Positions 45,881 through 58,075 of a stretch of DNA of 64,000 bases are shown in pieces. How positions within the stretch are numbered: the first letter of the stretch is position 1; each line of letters begins with the position of its first letter. The position numbers and the translations under genes were made by a program. This DNA is from Kuschelorhynchus macadamiae (taxonomy: Eukaryota > Arthropoda > Insecta > Coleoptera > Curculionidae). The DNA lies in NCBI GenBank assembly GCA_030620095.1, contig JAUTXW010004705.1, forward strand, positions 676,501 through 740,500, written 5' to 3'. Below the pieces are notes generated by a model that did no database searches, had not been told where the DNA came from, and saw only the letters and a list, made by a program, of their open reading frames with translations.

Positions 45881-47245
45881 CAAGGTGGTCCAATAATAGA
45901 GGACGTCGGTTGTAGCTCAGGAAGCGTTAATATTTCTAAAGTAGGTCGCTAGGGGGAGTATCAGCAACAGAAAAGTGTAAATGGCAATTTTCTCTTAATT
46001 TTTTATAATTAAGGTATGTTGGAAATATAAGCATTGTATTCTTCAACCATTTACTTTCAAATGTAAATATCTCTGTTTTGGATGATTTTGCTTTTTTTTG
46101 CTCTATTTGTGGAGCCATAAACTGTACCGTAATTACTTTGTTAGTGTTGACTAGATGGCGTTGTTTCAGAATTTCCCAAATAATGCTGATTTTCTCAAAA
46201 AAAAATCAACTGGTACACTATGACTTTTATATCACACGGAAGGGCATTGAATAGTGAAATAAAAATTCAGGTCCGCACATAAATTAAGAAAGTTAATGAT
46301 AGTTTGAGGAGAGAAGTTGAGGAGAAAAAGTGACAATGGCAAAGTGGAAATTATTTTCATCTTTCATTTCAATTAATCCTAAAACTTTAGGAAAACCGGA
46401 AAAGTGGAGAAAAACAAGACTCCAATAGAAACTTTAGTAATCTTGCATAACTGTAAAGAACAATACTTATCAATGGAACAAAACAAAGAGATATAACTCA
46501 GTCTCATAATCACAAAAGCTTCGCAATAAAATAGCTAAAGCTAGGAAGAGGCAGGGCAGGACTCGGTTTGGGCAAAAAGATTAAATCGAATTCTAACTTG
46601 CTTCAGTGAAACAACAAAAAAAAAAGACGTCGAAAAGAACTAACAACAAATATATTTAAAATTACTGAACAGGATTTTTATTGCACTGTTCGATGCCCTT
46701 CATAACTACCAAATAAATTGCGATATGCCTACAAGTCATAGCGTTCCATTTGATTTTTTTTGAGACAATCAGCATTATTTGGAGAATTCTGAAACAACGC
46801 CATCTAGTGACCACTAACAAAGTCATTACAGTACAGTTTATGGCTCCACGAGTAGAGCAAAAAAAAGCACTTTTTTCGACACAAAGTTGAATAAAATCGG
46901 TTCATCAAAAACAGAGATGTCTACATTTGAAAGTAAAAATGTTTGACCTCCCCCACTACTTTACTTTAGAAAACAGACAAAAATGGTCTAAAGCAAAAAG
47001 TGCGTAATTGGTTGAAGAATACAATGCTTATATTTCCATCGTACTTCAAGTATAGAAATTTAAGAGAAGATTGGCATTTACACTTTCGAGTTGCTGATAT
47101 TCCCCCTAGCGGCCAAATTTTGAACTTGAAAATAATTTACAGCAATTTCTCTTGACCAATTTACCTATAAATATTTTGTTCCTTAAGTTCCGTCATTAAC
47201 GGTTCTCGAGCTACAGCCGACATCCTCTATTATTAGACCACCCTG
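45881..47245. mobile_element. Foldback element with 400-540-bp arms
   Basis: TA-flanked ends CAAGGTGGTCCAATAATAGA and the complement of CTATTATTAGACCACCCTG. Inverted similarity runs inward through GTCGGTTGTAGCTC, GGAAATATAAGCATTGTATT, GATGGCGTTGTTTCAGAAT and ATAATGCTGATT on both sides to about 46280 and 46700. The right arm has about 100 bp of extra sequence near 46900-47000. The unpaired centre has no supported reading frame. Ends again are of the CARGGTG type beside TA. Confidence 0.75.
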
Positions 47246-47247
47246 TA

Positions 47248-47847
<600 letters not shown>

Positions 47848-48152
47848 CAGAAATATATAATTCTGCAGGTGCAAAACGGCCTAAAAGAAGAATTGTTTTC
47901 GATTATGTACATCTCGTGCAATCATATTTCTGGGCCTCTACCCTCATCACGCAGGCTTATACAGGGAGATCTGAAATAACAGATTGCTCGATTGACAAAA
48001 TCTGAAACGTTATCGCCAAAATCACAGTTAAATTAACATTTTCGAAGCTTGATTTCTCGCGTCCGTAGGTAATTTAGAGACTCCAAACAAAGACTGCCAA
48101 ATGTGATTTTGGCGATAAAAACGTCACACAGCAAAACTGTTCTTTTCAGAAC

Positions 48153-48431
<279 letters not shown>

Positions 48432-48452
48432 TTTCTTTTTTTTTTTGGAAAG

Positions 48453-49604
48453 TACGGAAGCTTAGAAGGGCCACAATTTTTTTATTTTTCAATTCTGAGT
48501 CGGAATTTAATAAAATTCTTATTAAGTTAAATTCTGAGAAAGTCAAAATTAAAAAAAAATTCTGAGTTTAAAGTCGGAATTTAACACAATTCTGAATTTA
48601 AATTCAGAATTTAGTGCGTACCATTGCATAACAAACTGGAATCAAAAAAACAAGTTGAATATTCTTGTTTGTGTAATGGCAAATGCGCTATGAATTGTTC
48701 CATCAAACTACAGGTAGTTAAAAAATGATAAAAGGGGAGAGGATACAGAATAAAGGTTTCCTATTTTGATTTTTATGTTTAATTAGATCATTTTATATAT
48801 TTTTATTTAGATCATTTGAAAAATATATTCTTAAATTTTTATTATTAAAAAAATATAAATGGAAATTTAAAAGGTACATAAAATAATAAAAAACAGCATA
48901 TACTTACAAGAAAACATATACATTAAAAGTTTCACAAAATAAAGAATGTAATACAAAACGATAAATAAGTCTTAGGAAACGGTTAAAATATGTTTCAACG
49001 ATGCAAGGGTGTCTCGCTTTCAGAAGTAAAAACGAAGCATACTGACAGGTCTACCCCTTTGTTTCAGGGTGATTCAAGTTAAGTGTCCTATTGGAAATAT
49101 CTGGAGACCCAACGAATAGAATGTTTTGAGAATTTGGCTTTGGCCATATATGAACATAATATACTCTCGTTATACAATATTTTAAACAGCGCGGTGTTGC
49201 CGCTTCTACCTCAAACCGGAGTCATCATTCGTTTTGAAAATGAAATGCCCTATATTTTATTAAATTTTTATATTTTTCTGAAAAATCCAAACACTTATTG
49301 AGTTACCTTTCTCATGCCTAAATTTAACTGTTGACAATTTTGACCCTTTGAAGCTCGGTAAATCTCAAACGAGTTTACTTGCAACAAAATGGAATTCACA
49401 TATCTGTCTTAATATTTAATTATCTATCTCCTGACACCAATTTCAGGTTTGACAGGAGATGTCAAAAATACATTTCGTTAAATTCTGACTTTAAACTCAG
49501 AATTTTGTTAAATTTTCTTTCATTAAACTCAGAAACTAGTTAAATTCCGACTTTAAAGTCAGAATTTAAAAATAAAAAAATTGTGGCCCTTATACGCTTC
49601 CGTA
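48453..49604. mobile_element. Element A: non-autonomous, 6-bp target duplication
   Basis: GGAAAG at 48447-48452 is repeated exactly at 49605-49610. The ends are TACGGAAGCTTAGAAGGGCC and the complement of GGCCCTTATACGCTTCCGTA, continuing with CACAATTTTTTTATTTTT. Just inside are copies of a palindromic unit of the form ATTCTGA..TTTAAA..TCAGAAT. The core (GGCAAATGCGCTATGAATTG, CAGGGTGATTCAAGTTAAGT, GGAGACCCAACGAATAG) matches element B at 56.5 kb. A carries about 100 bp extra near 48770-48875. No transposase. Confidence 0.85.
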
Positions 49605-49639
49605 GGAAAGCATACGAAAAAGCGGATTTGACTTTAGAA

Positions 49640-49920
49640 TAGTGTCCCATAAAAGATACACCTTTGGTTAGTTAATCACATACAGCTGAGTGAAAAAAAA
49701 CAAGTAAACCATTGGAATCTACGTCAAAAAATCTATAAAGAGCCGTTTTCATATTTACAATAACTTTTTAAACAACCGAGATACAGGGGGTGATTGAAAA
49801 CGATACATTTTCAAAATCAGCCATTAGGTGAGAAATTTAAGAGGGCTATTACAAATGTCTTACTATCTTCACTTAAAAGCGAGACACCCCGCTACAGATA
49901 TTTGCCAAAAATGTAACAAA
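49640..49920 (+). repeat. Fragment related to the mariner TIR
   Basis: Blocks ACGTCAAAAAATCTATAAA, ATACAGGGGGTGATTGAAAA and ACATTTTCAAAATCAGCC correspond, in order and partly reversed, to parts of the 440-bp TIR of the mariner at 6.66 kb. A GTGTCCCATAAAAG end lies at its left. Diverged solo arm or MITE. Confidence 0.45.
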
Positions 49921-50561
49921 TATAATACTTACTAATTTATAATTACACTTTCTTTATACGGCCTCTTAAAAATATCTATAATGAAAATCGTATTTATAGG
50001 TTTTTAGTCAAAACGAAAGAATTCAACTACTTTTTTTTTCGAAAACGCCCTAATTGTAATTAATAAAGATTGCACCGCATAACGAACTTAAGAAATATAA
50101 CAGTGATTGCTTTAAAATAAATACAAAGGAGAATAATTTTGGACAAAATACGATTTCGATTAGAAACGGATGGAAGGCATTACAGAAACCATTTAACTTA
50201 CACTCCAAATCCTTACTAGCAGGGAACACGCGAACATAATTTAGAAGCAGATCACTAGAGACCTGCCATAAATGTTTAAGATACAGTTACAAATTGTGCA
50301 AAAGCTTTATTTGGTTTTATTGCTAGCTGTCTGATTGTTTCCGTGCGAGCCATTTTATGAAAGTGTGGTAGATCCACAGAAAATAAACAAATCGTTTTTA
50401 AACGATTAAATGCAGATAATAAAACTTGTATTAGACGTAATTTATGTTGGAGTTGATTGTAACAATGTGGAATTAGAAGTATATTTCTTACTTTGTTAAT
50501 TAAACAACCCATTTTATTGAAGTAAGATAATAGAACGGAAGCTCTCACGGCTTTGGTCAAT
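49921..50561. other. No gene recognised
   Basis: AT-rich DNA. A 94-codon minus-strand frame at 50276-50560 (MTKAVRASVLLSYFNKMGCL) is not recognised; it may be chance. Confidence 0.4.
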
Positions 50562-50796
50562 TAAGAAATCATGGTTCTTAGGATTAGACCGTGTCAAATT
50601 GGAGTTACTATCCGACGTTTCGTCTTCGGTTGCACGAGGCATCTTCAGGGATCTTTACTCCACGAGATCTGAACCCTGAATGAGCTCGGAGAGATTCAGG
50701 CGGGCTTTTATACCCGACTTGTGCTCGCCGAACCGTGACCCTGTGTTAAGATCGGTTTCCACGTGTGATGTAGACCGTAACCCGTATCTCTATTGA
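50562..50796 (-). repeat. Left pseudo-LTR (reversed)
   Basis: Reverse complement of 53800-54020: CCGACGTTTCGTCTTCGGTT, GCACGAGGCATCTTCAGG, GAGATTCAGGCGGGCTTTTA, ACCCTGTGTTA and CGTAACCCGTATCTCTATTG. On the minus strand it carries CTGAAGATGCC...CGAAACGTCGGATAGT. Confidence 0.85.
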
Positions 50797-53620
50797 AAGA
50801 CGTGGTAAGATTAAGCCGTGAAAGCTTCCGTTCTATGTTAGCTAACCTCTATGGGGAGGAAACCAAGAAGGATGCCAAAACATTTGGCGGTCTCCGGAAC
50901 AGCAAGAAAAAGTTACTCTGCCAGTTGGCTTTTCTCCTTAGATGCCGAGATGAGGATGTAGTACCGAAATCACTACAGGTGATACAACCTCTAAAACTGC
51001 TAAGAATATTTATAAGCGTTCCGGCAATGCATTAGTTAGAGAAAGAGTTAAGGCAATACGTCGTGATTTAGATACAGATGCCCGTAAACTTCTAGAAATT
51101 CACCTGAAATTAGCTTTTAGACCTGAAAAAACCATATTCACAACTTTGGACAACATCACCAATGCCCAAGCAGAAAAAATCCATCAACAAGTTACTTTTA
51201 AGCAACAAAAGAAGTTTGAAGCACTCCTAAACAGAAAAAATCCAGTGAAACCTTCACAGAATACAGTTATCAATTTGTCATCGAAGCCGTTAACCGAAGC
51301 AGAACAGTCCGTCCTCTCCAAAGGCCAAAAATTCGCAATAGCACCAAGAAGCATTCCCATAGAAGACATAGTATCCTCTGTTGAAGCAGCAATCAGAAGA
51401 TTACCAGTAGCGCAAGCTGATGAAGTCAGATATGAGACAGCGAAGATCATTAAAAACTCAAAACCACCGAAGTCGAATCTCTCCGCAGCCGAAAAAATAG
51501 CAATAAAGACCTTAAATGAAGATGAAAACATTCTGGTCCTTCCAGCAGATAAAGGCAACGCTACAGTCGTCATGGACAGAACAGACTACGTGGAAAAGAC
51601 AGCTCAATTTTTGGACAACAACACCTATAAGGTTATGTAGACAGACCCTACAAGTAGAATAGAAAGACGCATCAACAATCTGATTAACGCATCCAGTCTA
51701 CCACCAGCGGAGAAGAAATCATTGAAACCAAGCAGCTTCAAAATTCCCAGGTTCTACGGTCTTCCCAAGATACACAAGAACAATGTACCACTTCGACCTA
51801 TCGTCAGTGCAATAGACTTGCCCACATACAAACTAGGTAAATATTTTTCAAACTTTCTTAATCCATTCACTTTATATAAAAAAATCTGCACATTTCGTAG
51901 AAAAACTTAAGGAAATCCGGTTAGATCCCGAAGATATTTTGGTCAGTTTGGATGTAGAATCACTATACACAAATGTTACTGTGAACGACTCAATTTCCAT
52001 TATATCAGACATATGCTGGGACATACACGTTGATGATTTCTGCAAAAAATTAGCATCAACATCATACGCATTATACAGATTAAAGCAAACAACTACAAAA
52101 GATATTCTATATTCATATTACTATGCTCAGTTTTACAGTCGTGTGAAATATGGCTTGATCTTTTGGAGCAATACCTCCCACTTATTTCAGGCATTTAAAA
52201 TACAGAAACGTATAATTCGAATAATGGCTGTGGTGTGTAGATTGGCCACATGCAGACCTTTGTTCAGGAAATATAAGATCCTGACGCTGCCATCATCATT
52301 TATTTTGGAATTACTAATATTTGTTAGAAAGAAATTTCAAAAATTTCAACAAAATGATCAGTTTCATAATTATAATACCCGTGGCTGTCCATTCACTGAG
52401 TGTAGCGGAAAATAATATTTACTATATAGGCGCTAAAATATAAATAAGTTACCAAACATCTTTAAAACGACATCCAATGATAAGTTGTTTAAAAAATCGG
52501 TACAAGACTTTTTGATAACCAAAAGTTTCTATAGTGTGCAAGAATTTTTTAACATTTAGGATGGTTAACAAACTTAAAACTTAGCTATGTTTTTTGTAAC
52601 AATTATGTTAAATTTAGTAAGTTTATTGTTTGTCTTTTCTTTTTTTGCTACATATATCTTGGCACATTGTTAGAGGGTCCACATTTTGACCTAATCGATA
52701 CACGTATTCATTACTGTCCTAAGGATTCAATAAAGATGTTTATGTTTATGTCTATACTGGATCATAATAATCTTGATAAGGACCTAATAGACCTAGCTTG
52801 TCTTACATCTACTTATTTTATCTTACAAGGAACGTTTTATAAACAAACTTCAGGGGCAGCTATGGGATCTCCTGTATCACCTGTGATAGCGAATATCTTT
52901 ATGGAAGCCTTTGAAGATATTGCTCTAACATCCACTCCACTAAAACCAAAACACTGATTCAGATATGTAAATGATACTTATGTAGTACGGCCTCATGGAC
53001 AGGATAATCTTCTCATGTTTCTGCATAACCTCAGTCAACAACAACATAATATCAAGTTCACAATGGAAATTGAATCTAATAGGACAATTCCCTTTCTAGA
53101 TGTATATGTTCAAAGGAAGGAAAATGGTACATTAGGACATTCTGTGTACAGAAAACCGACGCATACAAATAGATACATAAATGTAAATTCCCACCACCAT
53201 CCAGCACAAAAGAAACCGGTTAGTAACTCTAGTAATTAGAGCCATTTCGATTTCTGATCAAGATTCTCTAACATCAGAAACATCGAAACTGACCGAAGCT
53301 CTGAGAGGGAATGGCTATTGCACTGAAGGTATTACGCGTTCAATTTAAACATATAGTAATCCAACTCCTCGAAAGGAGGATGATAAGGAGCCACCGTTAG
53401 GTAGTGTTGTTCTTTCTTACATACATGGTACTACAGATAAAATAGGATGATTACTTCGGCAGTCCAAGATACGTACAATCTTCAATACACATAAGAAGAT
53501 TGGATAATGCTTGCGATCCTCGAAAGATATTGTACCTTTTCAAACAGAAGGAGTATATAAAATTCCTTACTCCTGTGGAGAAGTGTATGTGTGAAAACAA
53601 GACGCTCAATATAAACTAGA
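50793..53620 (+). pseudogene. Penelope-like RT plus GIY-YIG protein, broken
   Basis: In order: N-terminal region (50793-51640; SKKKLLCQLAFLLRCRDEDV, VRERVKAIRRDLD, LADKGNATVV-type block LVLPADKGNATVVMDRTDY), a stop at 51638, RT fingers (FKIPRFYGLPKIHKNNVPLR PIVSA), palm start (ILVSLDVESLYTNVTV), then the nested LINE, then LACLTSTYFILQGTFYKQTS, GAAMGSPVSPVIANIFMEAF and RYVNDTYVV, where the catalytic YVDD has become YVND, then IPFLDVYVQRKENG and GHSVYRKPTHTNRYIN. A final trace GVYKIPYSCGEVYV (53545-53590) is the GIY-YIG start. There are several frameshifts and stops. In the family, this protein copies RNA onto nicked DNA; here both the insertion and the Asp-to-Asn change abolish that. Confidence 0.8.
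52013..52663 (+). mobile_element. 5'-truncated LINE inside the Penelope RT
   Basis: The C-terminal end of a Jockey/CR1-type RT protein (SYALYRLKQTTTKDILYSYY, AQFYSRVKYGLIFWSNTSHL, FQAFKIQKRIIRIMAVV, RPLFRKYKILTLPSSFILEL, HNYNTRG) followed by a 3' UTR, set into the Penelope RT between VNDSISIISD and LEGPHFDLID. ACAT occurs at both junctions and may be the target duplication. The frame stays open across the left junction, giving a 158-codon chimera at 51939-52415. Confidence 0.75.
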
Positions 53621-53799
53621 CTTAACATGAACGATGTATTAAAAAGAAACAAATTGTTCAATCTGCTGTAGCTGAACACCAGCATACCACCGGCCATATT
53701 ATAAATGTAAATGAAACCAAGGTTCTAGCATCGGTTACAGGATTTTATGAACGAAAAATTAGGGAATCTATTGAAATTTTTAAATATACAGAAAATTTC

Positions 53800-54020
53800 A
53801 ATAGAGATACGAGTTACGGTCTACATAACACAGGGTCAAGGTTCGGCAAGCACAAATAGGGTATAAAAGCCCGCCTGAATCTCTCCGAGCTTATTCAGTG
53901 TTCAGATCTGGTGAAGTAAAGATCCCTGGAGATGCCTCGTGCAATCGAAGGCGAAACGTCGGATAGTAATTCCAATTTGACACGGTCTAATCCATCCAAT
54001 CCAGAACCATGATTTCTTAA
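53800..54020 (+). repeat. Right pseudo-LTR (direct)
   Basis: Direct copy of the terminal sequence, with TATAAAAGCCCGCC near 53863 (a possible promoter-like TATAAAA), and at its end CTGGAGATGCC, a 14-base loop, GGCGAAACGTCGGATAGT. Confidence 0.8.
53932..53966 (+). ncRNA. Hammerhead-like motif in the pseudo-LTR
   Basis: CTGGAGATGCC pairs its GCC with GGC ahead of GAAACGTC. The other copy (50610-50645, minus strand) reads CTGAAGATGCC...GACGAAACGTC. The geometry is that of helix II and both core strands of a hammerhead ribozyme, but the CTGATGA strand is altered to CTGRAGA. It probably descends from a ribozyme; activity is doubtful. Confidence 0.4.
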
Positions 54021-54149
54021 GATAATAGTTTATCAATCGAAAATTTGAGGATTTTGAAGAATCTCCTCTAAAGACTCTGTTAATGAAAAAATGTGAAAGT
54101 TAGTTTTTGCTGTTCGCCTGCGAATCAGATTTATTTAAAAAATGTAGAA

Positions 54150-54530
54150 AGTTCTATTTAAAAATCGTGATATTGGAGTTTAACCTCTACTTTGGCGTTC
54201 AACTTTCTAGTGTTTTGATTTTGTGCAGTAAATATTCCTGAAGATGTCTCGTGCAATCGCAGGGATACGTCGAAAAGTAATCTCAATTTGACATGATCTA
54301 GATCCAAAAAATATGATTTTTTAATGATCTTGTCGTTCAAACTGTCACAATTTATATGGTGATGATAATAATTGGGTCAAACTGGTAATACAATCTGACG
54401 TTTCAAAGGGCATCTTTAAGGATCTTCACAGCAGAAGATCAAAATACTCAATACATACTTTACTGCACAAGGTAAAACATCCGCAGGCGAAAAGTCGGAA
54501 AACCCCAAGAATTTCTTAATGATCTCTTTC
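54150..54530. repeat. Further degenerate pseudo-LTR pieces
   Basis: CCTGAAGATGTCTCGTGCAA (54237) followed by GGGATACGTCGAAAAG, an inverted piece CTGACGTTTCAAAGGGCATC (54394), and GCAGGCGAAAAGTCGGAA (54483) are diverged versions of the terminal sequence next to the complete element. They suggest older insertions of the same family at this spot. Confidence 0.5.
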
Positions 54531-56497
54531 ATGAAAGTTCACGCAGTTACCATTTATTTGATAATAATAATAATAACGCAAAACAAAGGATGTCCCAGTA
54601 GTAGGGCAAAAGATTTGAGATTAAATTCTTTGACACATAATATGACAAAAATTCTGATAAATACTGGTTGTCTCAGAAGCAGTAGGTAAAAAAAATCCTA
54701 TATTTAGGCGAAATCATTACAAATCTGTAAGCAGTATGACGTAACCTAGAACTCAAACGTTCGGTAGTTTATTTTGTGAATCCTAGAGACTTTTTTCCCT
54801 AACCAACAAGCGGGGGCCAATATTATAAAATCGACAGTAAAATTATTACGCCAGGATACCTACATTTTTTAGGCTAGACCCCGAAAAAAAAATAGGACTC
54901 ATGCTATTTTTCTTTATTGAAGCCCTTTTGAACTAACGAAAGCTTACATTGCAAATTCGCAAGTAAAAAAAGATGCAAAGAAACGCACAACTTTATTTTT
55001 GCCAAAATATTGGAAATAGCAATTATTACAAGATGAAAGTCAGCACATCTTCTACACAAATGGTCCTGATGATTTTTTTTACAAATTTGAAAAAAAAAAG
55101 GGAATCTAAGTTTAATTTTTTTCCTGCTGACATCTTCGGTCAAGTTAAAAAGCCGAAAACTCTGAAAGCGTCAGGGGACCAAATGTGTAATAATTCAACC
55201 CAAAAATATTATCTTATGATTTTTAAAAATAAATTTGAATAGGAAAATCCAAGGCTACAAGATGTGATAATTACCTGCAAACTGGGTACATCTCCCAATG
55301 CGAGTGCACAATGCAACCTTCTGAAGCATTCTCTGAGTTACCAGTTTTTATTTAATTTAGAAGTTGATTACTTATCTCCACGTAGACAAAAAAGATGTTC
55401 AGTACAATGAACGAAAAGATAGTAAATTTAAGCGGTTTAAAGAAAAAAATTCGATTTTGAAAGTCATGGGGGTTGAGGGATATTTAAAATTCTCTAAAAA
55501 TAGGACACCTTAAAGATGTTTCGTATATACAAAAATAAATCTTTTTTTTTAATTTACTTAATTCGTTTTAAATTTAATAAACAGTTCATCTTCTAATACT
55601 GTAACATATATAAGCCTCATTCTTATACCCGATGACGAACCCTTCCGATCTAGTTCGCAATATAGTCTTGAACTAGCCGGTTCCACGCGGACTAACCAGG
55701 TATTGCCACGTGCAGCGTATTTGGTTATGGTGCAGTTGCAGCTACTGAATCTCTAGAAGATTATCGCTGGTTGTCACTGGATATGTAAGTAATGTCCTTG
55801 AGGTTTTAGGAACCATTTTTTTTATTGTTACTTGCCAAAAAAACTGCGCCTAATAACGATTAGATATACTAACTGGTCAAAACGTTTGTTATGAAGAAAA
55901 GCATGTAAGTTTTTTTGATAATTATACATTGCCTACCACTTTCAAAAGAAAAGTCTTCAGGTAAAAAATTATTAACCACGGATTTCTTTTGGTAGGTTTA
56001 TTTCAAATTTAGTTAAATTTTTCTGATTTTTTTCTGGACAGGGATGTCAGTTTAAGATAATTAACTTATAACTATAACTAACTATTTTAGAAAAAAATCA
56101 TGAGGACTATTTTTGTTTGGGATGTTCCCACCTTAATTTTTCACTTTTACATAATACAATATTCTGCAGCTATTGACAAGAAAACGAATTTTCATTTTTT
56201 TCTGAACTTACGGATGTTTTAGCAATGTAAACTTTGTTTGGTTCAAGTGAGCTCTAACACAGCTAAAGAATAAAAGCTATAGTACCTATGGTTCTGTTTT
56301 TAGCAAAATGTCTTAATTATTGGCGAATTGAAAATTAAGATAGAAAATCTAAAAAAATTCCAAAATTTAAAAAATATTTTGACTCTTTGCACAGGGTTAT
56401 TCATTATATTTTGACACCTACCTAAGGGCTTTAAGGGATTTTTTACTTTATTATCTTTTAAGACTATCAAAAAATTTTAGAAATCATTAAAAAGTTG
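54531..56497. other. No gene; one repeat and a promoter-like stretch
   Basis: 55155-55280 matches 32625-32740. Near 55607 a TATATAAG is followed by a less AT-rich stretch of about 170 bases (GATGACGAACCCTTCCGATC, CCGGTTCCACGCGGACTAAC) that ends at a strong splice-donor-like GATATGTAAGTAATG (55779-55793). This could be a first non-coding exon, but there is no coding support. The remainder is featureless. Confidence 0.35.
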
Positions 56498-56503
56498 AAA
56501 AAT

Positions 56504-57785
56504 TATGGAAGCGTAGCAGGGCCGCCATTTTTTTATTTTTCAATTCTGAGTTTAAAGTCGGAATTTAATAAAATTCTGATTTTAAAGTCAGAATTTAACA
56601 ACATTCTAAGTTCAAAGTCGGAATTTAACAAAATTCTAAGTTTAAAGTAAGAATTTAACTAAATTCTGATTTTAAAGTCAAAATTTAACAAAATCTGAGT
56701 TCAAAGTCGGAATTTAATAAAATTCTGAGTTTAAGGTAAGAATTTAACTAAATTCTGAGTTTAAAGTCAGAATTTAATAAAATTCTGAGTTTAAAGTCAG
56801 AATTGAACCAAATTCTGAGTTTAAAGTCGGAATTTAACAAAATTCTGAGTTTAAAGTCGGAATTTAACAAAATTCTGAGTTTAAAGTCGGAATTTAACAA
56901 AATTCTGAGTTTAAAGTCGGAATTTAACAAAATTCTGAGTTTAAAGGCAGAATTTAGTCCGTACGATTGCATAACAAATTGGAACCAAAACAACAAGTTC
57001 AATATTCTTGTTTGAATAATGGCAAATGCGCTATGAATTGTTACATCAAACTACAGATAGTTAAAGAATGATAAAAGGGGGGAGGGTAGAGAATAAAAGT
57101 TACATAAAAGAATAAAAAACAGCAGCAAGAAAACATATACATTAAAAGTTTCACAAAATAAAAAAGGTAATACAAAACGATAAATAAGTCTTAGGAAACG
57201 GTTCAAATATGTTTCAACGATATAAGGGCGTCTCACTTTTAGAAGTAAAAATGAAGTATACTGACAGATCTCCCCCTTTGTTTCAGGGTGATTCAAGTTA
57301 AGTGTCCTATTGGAAATATCTGGAGACCCAACGAATAGGATGTTTTGAGAATTTGGCTTTCGTCATATATGAATATAATATACTCTAATTATAGAATATT
57401 TTAAATTGCGCGGTGTTGCCGCTTCTACCTCAAACCGGAGGCATCATCCGTTTTTCCATCCGTTTTTTAAATTAAATGCCCTATATTTTATTAAATTCTT
57501 ATATTTTTCTGAAAAATCCAAACACTTATTGAGTTACCTTTCTCATGCCTAAATTTAACGGTTTTCGAGAAAATGGCGCTTGAACAATGAAAATTTTGAT
57601 CCTTTGAAGCTCAGTAAATCTCAAACGAGTTTAAATGGATTTTACTTATCTGCCTTAATATTTAATTATCTATCTCTTGACACCAATTTCAGGTTTGACA
57701 GGAGATGTCAGAAATGCATTTCGTTAAATTCTTTAAAGTCAGAATTTAAAAATAAAAAAAATTGTGGCCCTTATACGCTTCCGTA
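56504..57785. mobile_element. Element B: non-autonomous, 6-bp target duplication
   Basis: AAAAAT at 56498-56503 is repeated exactly at 57786-57791. Ends TATGGAAGCGTAGCAGGGCC and the complement of GGCCCTTATACGCTTCCGTA. The core matches element A closely. It differs in having a long left tandem array of the 30-bp unit. No transposase. The 6-bp duplication with TAY...RTA ends might suit the IS3EU group, but that is recollection only. Confidence 0.85.
56540..56965. repeat. 30-bp tandem repeat array in element B
   Basis: About 14 copies of a 30-bp unit, for example AATTCTGAGTTTAAAGTCGG then AATTTAACAA, more uniform toward the right (56811-56950). The unit is nearly palindromic around TTTAAA. Being a multiple of 3, it gives open frames on both strands (repeat [10 protein letters not shown]); these are not genes. 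Confidence 0.9.
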
Positions 57786-57824
57786 AAAAATATACATAAC
57801 CTAAATGGTTTTGAATGGGAGAAC

Positions 57825-58075
57825 TTGTATGTTATTATTCATTCTTACCGATTATCAAGATACCAAGTTTGATACCCTTATCTCTAAAGAACCGACATAA
57901 TTGCCATAAAAGGTTATGTCCTCCTATTGATTTCTCATTTAAAAGAGAATATTTCCTCTCTCTAATGCATTGCGTCTTATGGCAGGTTATTTTAATTCTC
58001 TTCATTGTCTTTAAAGATAAATATTTTAAACCTGGTGTATTTATAATCAGTAAGCCATTGAATTAAATAATAACA
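57825..58075. repeat. Dispersed repeat, inverted half-copies
   Basis: ATTATCAAGATACCAAGTTT and GATACCCTTATCTCTAAAG are mirrored by TCTTTAAAGATAAATATTTT and AAACCTGGTGTATTTATAAT. Related to 2468-2700 and 6045-6435. Confidence 0.55.

Larger units (their letters stand above)
50562..54020 (+). mobile_element. Penelope-like element with inverted pseudo-LTRs
   Basis: About 3.46 kb bounded by inverted copies of the same terminal sequence (50562-50796 reversed, 53800-54020 direct). Between them, in the Penelope order, lie an N-terminal domain, RT and a GIY-YIG remnant, with a LINE fragment inserted in the RT. Penelope-like elements commonly have terminal repeats in direct or inverted arrangement. 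The outer edges are AAATCATGGTTCTT on both sides in opposite orientation. Confidence 0.8.

Noticed and set aside
51184..51573. 129-codon minus-strand frame
   Set aside because: It is the shadow of the Penelope-like N-terminal coding frame on the plus strand.
56748..57015. Protein-like 10-residue repeats ([10 protein letters not shown] and its minus-strand partner) or a CRISPR-like array
   Set aside because: The 30-bp unit keeps both strands open by arithmetic. The repeats have no unique spacers, lie inside a transposon with inverted ends, and the DNA is eukaryotic.
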